Assembly: GCA_020441225.1 (NCBI GenBank)
Contig: JAGRMP010000267.1
Span: forward strand, 1 to 10,525
Length of the DNA: 10,525 nucleotides
Reading direction: 5' to 3'
Source: Maritimibacter sp.
Lineage (GTDB): Bacteria > Pseudomonadota > Alphaproteobacteria > Rhodobacterales > Rhodobacteraceae
Made by a program: the position numbers and the translations under genes. The notes beneath the pieces were generated by a model. That model did no database searches and was not told where the DNA came from. It saw only the letters and a program-made list of their open reading frames with translations. Shown piece after piece: positions 1 through 5,803 of the stretch (positions are counted from its first letter, which is position 1; each line of letters starts with the position of its first letter).

Positions 1-259
1 TCGCGAAGACCTCCTCCGATTCGAGCGAATAATAGACCGACTGGGCCTCCCTCCGCGCTGCGACAAGTTTCTCCCCGCGCATGATCGCGAGCTGCTGGGA
101 GACGGTCGACTGGCCGAGACCGGTGGCCACCTGGAGCTGTTGCACCGACAGCTCACCGTCGGACAGATAGCAGAGAATCAGGAGCCTTTTGGGGTTGGAC
201 AGCACCCGCAGGAGCTCGCTCGCAACTTCGGCGATTTCGTGCCGGTCTTTCGGATGCAT
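1..259 (-). CDS. ArsR-family winged-helix repressor, SqrR/BigR/SoxR-like (3' end cut by window edge)
   Basis: The first 86 residues of a small winged-helix transcription factor are visible; the C-terminus lies beyond base 1. The start ATG (259-257) has GAGGAG five bases upstream. Residues about 16-32 match the ArsR hallmark (LLRVLSNPKRLLILCYL). Residues 38-68 form the helix-turn-helix (SVQQL, then GLGQSTVSQQLAIMR), and 69-79 begin the beta-wing (RREAQSVYYSL). Cys30 sits where the sulfide/persulfide sensors SqrR and BigR carry the first of their two redox cysteines; the partner would be about 66 residues later, just off the window. No metal-site CxC motif (ELCVC type) is present, which argues against an ArsR/SmtB metal sensor. 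The gene is divergent from dsrE2-tusA, so it probably represses that operon and itself, and perhaps the dsr operon. Family is seen directly; sulfide/persulfide sensing is inferred from Cys30 and the neighbours. Confidence 0.87.
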   Translation of the reverse strand, partial: MHPKDRHEIAEVASELLRVLSNPKRLLILCYLSDGELSVQQLQVATGLGQSTVSQQLAIMRGEKLVAARREAQSVYYSLESEEVFA

Positions 260-403
260 GCAGTCTCCTCCCACTTTGCGTCGTTTTCGCGCCTCTCCCG
301 GGCCCCGAATCCCAACGTACACACAGAGTTCTCTTGACTGAGAGCCATTTTATATTCAACAATTCCTATACACAAATAATTCCGAAAACGGGAGGGCTCG
401 TCC
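260..403. promoter_or_regulatory. Divergent promoter/operator region between the ArsR-type gene and dsrE2
   Basis: This 144-nt gap serves both divergent genes and turns abruptly AT-rich at about 345-388. On the plus strand there is a TTGACT (334-339) and a TATATT (351-356), but their 11-nt spacing is too short for a standard sigma-70 pair, so they may belong to different promoters. On the minus strand a TATAAA-like -10 (about 350-355) lies 16 nt from a TTTGTG-like -35. ATTC occurs three times in the same orientation (354-357, 362-365, 379-382), twice as AATTCC 17 nt apart (361-366, 378-383). ArsR-family repressors of sulfur metabolism bind AT-rich sites overlapping promoters, so this is the likely operator, but I see no long clean inverted repeat. 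The dsrE2 ribosome-binding site GGAGGG (391-396) closes the region. Confidence 0.45.
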
Positions 404-901
404 ATGCTGGATGCTGGCGATAACACCAAGAAGATGACGATCATCGTCACGAAGGGCACGCTCGATTGGGCCTACCCTCCGTTCATCCTCGGTACCACCG
501 CGGCGGCGATGGATGTTGAAGTTACCATGTTCTTCACCTTCTACGGGCTCACTTTGCTCAAGAAGGACCTCGACCTCAAGATTTCGACGCTCGGCAACCC
601 GGCGATGCAGATGCCGATGGGCGGTATGCACATGTCGATGCCGAATATCGTCTCGATGATCCCCGGCGTCGACCGCATGGCGACGACGATGATGAAGAAC
701 CTGATCAAGAAGAAGGGCGTCGCCTCGATCGAAGACCTGCGCGAAGCTGCGGTCGAGATGGACGTCAAGATCATCGCCTGTCAGATGACGCTCGATCTGT
801 TCGAGCTGGACAAGAAAGACATGATCGACGGAATTGAAATCGGCGGTGCGGCGACCTGGATGGAGGAAGCTGCAAAGTCCGATATCAACCTCTATATCTG
901 A
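404..901 (+). CDS. dsrE2: DsrE2-type sulfur carrier protein (DsrE/DsrF/DrsH-like family)
   Basis: This 165-residue protein belongs to the DsrE/F/H-like fold, in the DsrE2 subgroup commonly encoded beside tusA. DsrE2 proteins are thought to take part in cytoplasmic persulfide transfer together with TusA and rhodanese. The N-terminus has the family pattern (MTIIVTKGTLDWAYPPFILG, residues 11-30), followed by a hydrophobic helix and strand (VEVTMFFTFYGL). Cys126 in IIACQMTLDLF is the conserved, probably persulfide-carrying cysteine and the only Cys in the protein. Residues 68-79 are methionine-rich (seven Met-containing positions around MQMPMGGMHMSM), a stretch also common in this subgroup. The start at 404 is set by GGAGGG seven bases upstream; Met11 (434) is an alternative but would lose that spacing. 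It is followed after 36 nt by tusA with its own ribosome-binding site, so the two form an operon. No rhodanese gene is seen here, although rhd-tusA-dsrE2 is the usual trio. Confidence 0.9.
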   Translation: MLDAGDNTKKMTIIVTKGTLDWAYPPFILGTTAAAMDVEVTMFFTFYGLTLLKKDLDLKISTLGNPAMQMPMGGMHMSMPNIVSMIPGVDRMATTMMKNLIKKKGVASIEDLREAAVEMDVKIIACQMTLDLFELDKKDMIDGIEIGGAATWMEEAAKSDINLYI

Positions 902-937
902 CACAGTTCCAGGACGCCAAAGGGAGAGGATAACCAG

Positions 938-1162
938 ATGGCCGACCAAACATTGGACGCAAAAGGGCTGAACTGCCCGCTTCCGATTCTGAAAACCAAG
1001 AAGATGATCAAGGGCATGACCTCCGGTCAGACCCTCGAAGTGATGGCCACCGACCCCGGGTCGATCGCCGACATGACCGCCTTCTGCAACCAGACCGGCA
1101 ACGAGCTTCTGAGCCAGTCGAACGAAGGCGATGTCTACACATTCGAGATCAAGGTCGCCTGA
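938..1162 (+). CDS. tusA: TusA sulfurtransferase
   Basis: TusA is a small cytoplasmic sulfur carrier. In sulfur oxidisers it passes persulfide sulfur towards DsrEFH/DsrC; in other bacteria it also serves tRNA thiolation and molybdenum cofactor synthesis. The 74-residue product has the full family signature: the N-terminal strand TLDAKGLNCPLPILK with the CPxP active site (Cys13, Pro14, Pro16), then the helix KTKKMIKGM, and the later strands LEVMATDPGSIADM and YTFEIKV. A second Cys at residue 50 (AFCNQTGNELL) is also common. Length is normal for the family (about 75-80). The start is supported by GGGAGAGG eight bases upstream. It is the second gene of the dsrE2-tusA operon and is followed by a hairpin terminator. 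In this context a dissimilatory sulfur-trafficking role is more likely than a tRNA-modification one; that is inference from neighbours. Confidence 0.95.
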   Translation: MADQTLDAKGLNCPLPILKTKKMIKGMTSGQTLEVMATDPGSIADMTAFCNQTGNELLSQSNEGDVYTFEIKVA

Positions 1163-1207
1163 CGGCGGACAGGATCGAGGCCGCCGGTAGGTGGCTGTCC
1201 GAACATG

Positions 1208-1236
1208 AAAAAGCCCCGCCAGACCGGCGGGGCTTT
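1208..1236. terminator. Bidirectional intrinsic terminator between tusA and cpdB
   Basis: The arms AAAGCCCCGCC (1210-1220) and GGCGGGGCTTT (1226-1236) are perfect 11-bp reverse complements around a 5-nt loop (AGACC). The stem is GC-rich with A/T ends: TTT follows it on the plus strand and five T (complement of 1208-1212) on the minus strand. It lies 45 nt after the tusA stop and about 40 nt after the stop of the convergent cpdB-like gene, so it can end both transcripts. The T-tracts are short. Confidence 0.88.
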
Positions 1237-1276
1237 CCGTTTCAAAGGCCTTCGCCCCGGGGGGCGCCCGTGCGGA

Positions 1277-3250
1277 TTACAGCGTGATCCGGAACCGGGC
1301 AAAGCCGTCGGGCCCGTCGCCCGCTGCCTCGATCGTCACGCCCTTCACGTCGGCCATGTAGTCGACCGCTTTCGGCCCGGTGTCGAAGAGCACGGTGGTG
1401 CCTTCCAGCGGGGCAAAGGTCCAGTTGGCATCCGCCGACGGGTTGATCGTGCCCTGATCGACGATGTAGCGCACGATCACGTCGCGGTTGGTGTCGGGCC
1501 CTTCGAAGATGATCGTCGATCCGTCGGCGCCCGGGAAATGCCCGCCGCCGCCGGCGCGGTAGTTGTTGGTGGCGACGACGAATTCCATGTCGTCGGTCAC
1601 CGGTGCGCCATTGTAAGCGAGGTTCACGATCCGCTGGGTGCCCTCGTTGATCACGTTGCCGTCGCGGTCGAACATCATCGGCTGGCTGAGGTCGATCTGG
1701 TAGGTCACGCCATCGATCACGTCGAAATTGTACGACGGGAAATCGGGGTTGAGCAGAACCTGGTCGGCCTCGCCCGGTGTGATCTGGTTGAACATACCCG
1801 CGGAGCGTTCGAGCCAGCCCTTGAGCTGGGCGCCATTGATCTTCACCGCGCGCACGGTGTTGGGGTAGAGGTAGAGATCGGAGACATGCTTGATCGCCAC
1901 GTCGCCCGCGGGCACGTCGGTGAAATACTCCGGGCCCCCGCGACCGCCGGCCTTGAACGGAGCGGCGGCGGAGAGGAGCGGGAGGCTCTCGTATTCGGTG
2001 CCCTTCATCATCTCGGCGATGTACCACAGCTGCGCCTGGCTCACGACCTGGACCGAGGGATCGTCGGCCACCAGCGCGAAGTAGGAATAGAGCGGCGTGG
2101 CGGTCTTGCCGACCGCGCGACGGACATAGGCGAGCGTGGCCTCATGCGCCTCGGCAACCGAGGCCTCGACCTCGGGCACGCTATCGACCAGCGCCGAGAT
2201 CGAGCGGTCTTCGTTGCGCTGGTAGATCGGGCGCACTTCGGAGGCGGTGTTGACCACGCGGACCTCGTCGCCGTCGAACTCCAGCATCAGGTCGATGACG
2301 CCGAGGTGCGAACCCCAGAAGCCACCCATCACCGCGGGTTTGCCATGGATCGTGCCCTTGGCGGCGTCGAGCCCGTCCCAGCCTTCGTAGTCAGAGCCGG
2401 GGAAAACGAGGTGGCTGTGCCCGGTCATCAGCGCGTCGATCCCGTCGACTTCGGCGAGCGGGACGGAGGCGTTTTCCATGCCCTCTTCCCACTGGGCCGA
2501 GCCGATGCCGGAATGCGAGAGCGCGATGATGATCTGCGCGCCTTCTTCCTTCATCTGCGGGACCCAGGCCTTGGCCGCTTCAACAATGTCGCGGGTGGTA
2601 ACGTTGCCTTCGAGGTGGCGGCGGTCCCAGGTCATGATCTGCGGCGGAACGAAGCCGATCAGTCCAACTTTGACGGTATGTTCGGCGCCGGCCCCATCGA
2701 CGACGGTCTTGTCGAGGATGACGTAGGGCTTGACCAGGGTCTTGTCGGCGGTCGCCGTGGCGCCCGCTTCGGTGACGACGTTGGCGCTGACTACGGGGAA
2801 GTTCGCCCCGGCCAGCGACTTGGTCAGGAAGTCGAGCCCGTAGTTGAACTCGTGGTTGCCGAGCGTCGAGGCTTCGAAACCGACGGTGTTCATCGCGGCG
2901 ATGACCGGGTGCAGATCGCCCTCTTTCATGCCCTTTTCATAGGCCATGTAGTCGCCCATCGGGTTGCCCTGGAGGAAGTCGCCATTGTCGACCAGCATCG
3001 AGTTCGTCGCCTCGGCGCGGATGTCGGCGATATGGGCGGCGGTGCGCGCGAGGCCCACCGTGTCGACCGGTTTGTCGCCGTAATAGTCGTAAGGCATGAC
3101 GTGGACGTGCAGATCGGTCGTCTCCATCAGGCGCAGATGCGCCTGGCCTGCAGCGGCACGTGCCGAGAACGGGTGCAGCACGACGAAAGACGCACCGGCC
3201 ACGGTCGAGAGAAACCCGCGGCGAGTGGGGGTAAGGATGGATGATGTCAT
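1277..3250 (-). CDS. cpdB: Tat-exported 2',3'-cyclic-nucleotide 2'-phosphodiesterase/3'-nucleotidase (CpdB-like)
   Basis: This 657-residue periplasmic two-domain metallophosphoesterase resembles CpdB (E. coli protein about 647 residues), which hydrolyses 2',3'-cyclic nucleotides and 3'-nucleotides. A twin-arginine signal opens it (TRRGFL, residues 9-14, then a hydrophobic stretch to about 25 and ARAAA near the cleavage site). The metallophosphatase motifs follow in order: TTDLHVH (44-50), VDNGDFLQG (87-95), TLGNHEFNYG (129-138), ALSHSG (243-248) and TGHSHLVFPG (276-285), giving the expected Asp/His/Asn/His/His metal ligands. The C-terminal substrate-binding domain shows APFKAGGRGG, DLYLYPNT and YNFDVIDGVTYQID, all close to CpdB. 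The start has GGAGGG nine bases upstream. It trails dsrN by 102 nt with no terminator or convincing promoter visible in the gap, so it may be read through from the dsr operon. A role in phosphate or nucleotide scavenging is established for the family; a link to sulfur oxidation is not. Confidence 0.92.
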   Translation of the reverse strand: MTSSILTPTRRGFLSTVAGASFVVLHPFSARAAAGQAHLRLMETTDLHVHVMPYDYYGDKPVDTVGLARTAAHIADIRAEATNSMLVDNGDFLQGNPMGDYMAYEKGMKEGDLHPVIAAMNTVGFEASTLGNHEFNYGLDFLTKSLAGANFPVVSANVVTEAGATATADKTLVKPYVILDKTVVDGAGAEHTVKVGLIGFVPPQIMTWDRRHLEGNVTTRDIVEAAKAWVPQMKEEGAQIIIALSHSGIGSAQWEEGMENASVPLAEVDGIDALMTGHSHLVFPGSDYEGWDGLDAAKGTIHGKPAVMGGFWGSHLGVIDLMLEFDGDEVRVVNTASEVRPIYQRNEDRSISALVDSVPEVEASVAEAHEATLAYVRRAVGKTATPLYSYFALVADDPSVQVVSQAQLWYIAEMMKGTEYESLPLLSAAAPFKAGGRGGPEYFTDVPAGDVAIKHVSDLYLYPNTVRAVKINGAQLKGWLERSAGMFNQITPGEADQVLLNPDFPSYNFDVIDGVTYQIDLSQPMMFDRDGNVINEGTQRIVNLAYNGAPVTDDMEFVVATNNYRAGGGGHFPGADGSTIIFEGPDTNRDVIVRYIVDQGTINPSADANWTFAPLEGTTVLFDTGPKAVDYMADVKGVTIEAAGDGPDGFARFRITL

Positions 3251-3352
3251 CTGGGGGAGCCCTCCATGGAACGGAATGACGCAAGGCTAGCGCGCCCGCG
3301 TAACGCCGTCGCGACAAATTTTGACCGGATGGCCGGAAATGGCGTCTTTCTG

Positions 3353-4723
3353 CTAGCCGCTTATCTTGTTCTGCCGAACGAAGCCGACAAAACGGGCGAC
3401 CCAGGGATCGGCTTCGGTGTTGCGCAGATGACAGAAGCCGGCGAGCGCGTTGCGGGTGACGATTCCGTCGTGCGCCCCATCGACGCCGTGGCCGCGCAGC
3501 ACCTTGCGGGCAAAGCTCGGCGCGTCGTCGAGCCGGTCGAGCTGGGCGTAGTGGAACTCATGCGCCGCGATGGTCTGGCCGGGCGCGGCCCAGGGATGGT
3601 CGGGCGTGTCGCTCACCTTGATGTAGCCCCGCCCCTGGGGTCGCGGATGCATCACGGCGTCGGCGGGTATCGCCCCGACCATCGGCCCGAAATCGGCGCC
3701 GTTGCGGATGGCGCGGGCGAGATACATGAGCCCGCCGCATTCGGCATAGGTGGGCAGCCCCGCATCGATCCGGGCCCGGATATCCTCGCGCAGCGGGGTG
3801 TTGGCGGCGAGGGCGTCGACGAACATCTCGGGGAAGCCACCGCCGAGGAACAGCCCGTCGCACGCGGGCAGCGCGGGGTCTTTCATCGTGTCGAAAGGCA
3901 CGAGCCGCGCGCCGGCCTGGGCAAAGGCTTCGAGATCGTCGGGGTAGTAGAAGCCGAAGGCACGGTCGCGGGCGATGGCGATGGTGACGTCTGGTGCGGG
4001 GCGCGCGGGGCGCGGCGGCGGATCGGGGAGCGCCGGGGCACTGGCCGCGATGTCCAGCAGCAGATCGAGATCGACCGAGGTGCCGACGATCTGCGCGAGG
4101 CTGCGGATGGTCGTTTGCAACGCGCCGGTTTCGCCCGGGGTGGTGAGCCCGAGGTGCCGCTCGCCGATCTCAAGCGCCGGATGGCGGTGCACCGCGCCGA
4201 CCACGGGGAGGCCGGTATAGGTCTCGACCGCCTCGCGCAGTTTCCCCTCGTGGCGCGGGCCCCCGACCTTGTTGAGGATCACCCCGGCGATGTTCACCTG
4301 GCGGTCGAAAGCCTGGTAACCCAGGAGCAGGGGCGCGATGCCGCGGGTCATGCCGCCGGTGTCGATCACGAGGATGACCGGCAGGTTCAGGAGCCTGGCC
4401 AGCGCCGCGTTGGAATCGGAACCGTCCATCGAGACACCGTCGAACAGGCCCTTGTTGGCCTCGACGATGGCGACGTCGCTGCCCTGGGCACGGCTGGCGA
4501 AAAACGTCTCTATTTCAGGGGAAGTCTGGGTATTGAAGTCGAGGTTGTAGCACACACCGCCGGTCGCGGTGCCGATCCACATCGGGTCGATGTAGTCGGG
4601 CCCTTTCTTGAAACTCGCCACCTTGAGCCCGCGTTCGGCAAGGGCGGCGGCAAGGCCGGTGGTGATGACGGTCTTGCCGGAGGATTTGTGCGCCGCCGCG
4701 ATGAGGAATCGCGGGGCCTGCAT
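3353..4723 (-). CDS. dsrN: DsrN, cobyrinate a,c-diamide synthase-like glutamine amidotransferase (sirohaem amidation)
   Basis: DsrN is a CobB/CbiA-family ATP- and glutamine-dependent amidotransferase that amidates a sirohaem carboxylate to give the siroamide cofactor of DsrAB. The N-terminal dethiobiotin-synthetase-like domain has the P-loop AHKSSGKT (residues 11-18 from the ATG), KKGPDYIDP (40-48) and a DTGG motif (about 121-124). A proline-rich linker near 230-245 leads to a class-I-like glutaminase domain with LFLGGGFPEMF, the nucleophile Cys329 in YAECGGLMYL, HEFHY and GFCHLR carrying the likely catalytic His432. Length (456) is typical. The ATG at 4723 overlaps the upstream stop by one base (TGATG); a GTG at 4726 would add one residue with a GTGA overlap. 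Neither start has a strong ribosome-binding site, suggesting translational coupling. The sequence alone cannot exclude true cobyrinate synthase; placement in the dsr operon makes DsrN the better call. Confidence 0.92.
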   Translation of the reverse strand: MQAPRFLIAAAHKSSGKTVITTGLAAALAERGLKVASFKKGPDYIDPMWIGTATGGVCYNLDFNTQTSPEIETFFASRAQGSDVAIVEANKGLFDGVSMDGSDSNAALARLLNLPVILVIDTGGMTRGIAPLLLGYQAFDRQVNIAGVILNKVGGPRHEGKLREAVETYTGLPVVGAVHRHPALEIGERHLGLTTPGETGALQTTIRSLAQIVGTSVDLDLLLDIAASAPALPDPPPRPARPAPDVTIAIARDRAFGFYYPDDLEAFAQAGARLVPFDTMKDPALPACDGLFLGGGFPEMFVDALAANTPLREDIRARIDAGLPTYAECGGLMYLARAIRNGADFGPMVGAIPADAVMHPRPQGRGYIKVSDTPDHPWAAPGQTIAAHEFHYAQLDRLDDAPSFARKVLRGHGVDGAHDGIVTRNALAGFCHLRNTEADPWVARFVGFVRQNKISG

Positions 4724-5754
4724 CACGCGACCGGAAGTTTCGACGTATCGCGGGCGGACCAGATCTCGTTTGCGAGGGCCTCTGCGGCCTCCATCGTGTC
4801 GGCCTTGCCCATCGTCTTGAGCGTGACGGCCATGGTGCCGGTGATCGCTTCGTTTGCGTATTCGTCGTCATCCTCGCCGCGCCAGACCTTCATCAGCCGG
4901 GTCACGTCCATCTCGGCGTCGGGGGGCGCGTGGCCCTCGTCGATCATCTGCGGCCATTCTTCGATGTGGAGCTCGGTCGGACCATGGGTGGTCCAGACCG
5001 GGGTCGGCTTGTTGGGCCGGCGCTCGATCTCGCCGCCGTCGCCGCGGAACACGGCTGCGTTGGGGATGTCCATGAGCTGGGCGGCGCCGGAATGGATGTC
5101 CATGAAGCCGCGGTGGAAGATGCCCTGCATCACCGTCGGCGCGTTGAACGGGTTCAGCATCCGGGTGAAGCTGTGGACCGGCGAACGCAGGCCGAGCAGC
5201 GGGCGCAGGTTGATGAGCTCGCGCAGTTTCGGGCTCAGCACCTCTAGGGGCACATAGGCGAAACCCTGGGCGTGGATCTGGTCGGCGGCCATTGCCAGGC
5301 TGTCGCAAACCGGCAAGCCCAGATGGGTGAGCACGTCGCGGGTGTAGACCCGGCCGGGCGTGTGCCCCTCGGTGCCGTGCATGAACACCTTGTAGCCCGC
5401 GCCGACCAGCGCCATGACGCTGAGCAGATACCAGGGCAGCTGCACCCGTTTTCCGGCGTAGCTCGACCAGTCGATGTCGACGGCGGGCAGGTTTTCGGGC
5501 AGCTCGAAGGTGTCGCGGGTGCCAAGCGCAAAACCGGCGATCTCCTCGGGCGCTTCCTCCTTGAGCCGCAGCAGCATGAGGAAGGCGCCGATCTGCTCGG
5601 GCTCGGCCTCGCCGCGCAGGATCATGGCCATCGCCTCGCGGGATTCTTCCAGCGTCAGGGGGCGCTGCTTGGTCTTGCCGCGCCCGAGGATTGCGACGAA
5701 GCGCGAGAACGGGTGCGGGTGGTTGGGATCGAGGATCCGGGCTTGGTCTTTCAT
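4723..5754 (-). CDS. TrpD2/YbiB-like protein (anthranilate phosphoribosyltransferase fold, 'glycosyl transferase family')
   Basis: A 343-residue protein of the nucleoside phosphorylase/TrpD superfamily, nearest to E. coli YbiB (TrpD2, about 320 residues). The N-terminal helical part shows FVAILGRGKTKQRPLTLEES (19-38) and GEAEPEQIGAFLMLLRLKEE (48-67). The alpha/beta part has GAGYKVFMHGTEGHTPGRVY (118-137), INLRPLLGLRSPVHSFTRML (181-200) and FRGDGGEIERRP (236-247). Where true TrpD has the PRPP-binding GTGGD loop this protein has YAGKRVQLP (99-107), as YbiB does, so anthranilate phosphoribosyltransferase activity is unlikely. YbiB-type proteins are reported to bind nucleic acid; their cellular role is unclear. 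The frame is open upstream to 5907, but that extension overlaps dsrP and is arginine/cysteine/proline-rich; the ATG at 5754 is preceded by GGAAAG and starts the conserved part. It lies 49 nt after dsrP and is coupled to dsrN, so it belongs to the operon. It is not part of the canonical Allochromatium dsr set. Confidence 0.82.
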   Translation of the reverse strand: MKDQARILDPNHPHPFSRFVAILGRGKTKQRPLTLEESREAMAMILRGEAEPEQIGAFLMLLRLKEEAPEEIAGFALGTRDTFELPENLPAVDIDWSSYAGKRVQLPWYLLSVMALVGAGYKVFMHGTEGHTPGRVYTRDVLTHLGLPVCDSLAMAADQIHAQGFAYVPLEVLSPKLRELINLRPLLGLRSPVHSFTRMLNPFNAPTVMQGIFHRGFMDIHSGAAQLMDIPNAAVFRGDGGEIERRPNKPTPVWTTHGPTELHIEEWPQMIDEGHAPPDAEMDVTRLMKVWRGEDDDEYANEAITGTMAVTLKTMGKADTMEAAEALANEIWSARDTSKLPVA

Positions 5755-5803
5755 CAGTCGCTTTCCGTTGCGGTCATCTGCGCCGCGGATGTCGCGGGCG
5801 CGA

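Noticed and set aside
356..949. Minus-strand open frame (197 codons) opposite dsrE2
   Set aside because: Arg/His/Asp-rich with no family match, and it overlaps the well-supported dsrE2 completely.
1205..3244. Long plus-strand open frame (679 codons) opposite the cpdB-like gene
   Set aside because: The product is rich in Arg, Gly, Asp, His and Val with no domain, and the opposite strand encodes a clear CpdB. It is the mirror of GC-rich third positions and starts inside the terminator hairpin.
3288..3357. GCTAGC hexamer present twice between cpdB and dsrN
   Set aside because: A 6-bp palindrome occurring twice within 70 nt is weak evidence, has no flanking conservation and does not form a terminator.
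3266..5257. Long plus-strand open frame (663 codons) opposite dsrN and the TrpD2-like gene
   Set aside because: It spans two real genes antisense, has no recognisable domain or ribosome-binding site, and has the same shadow composition.
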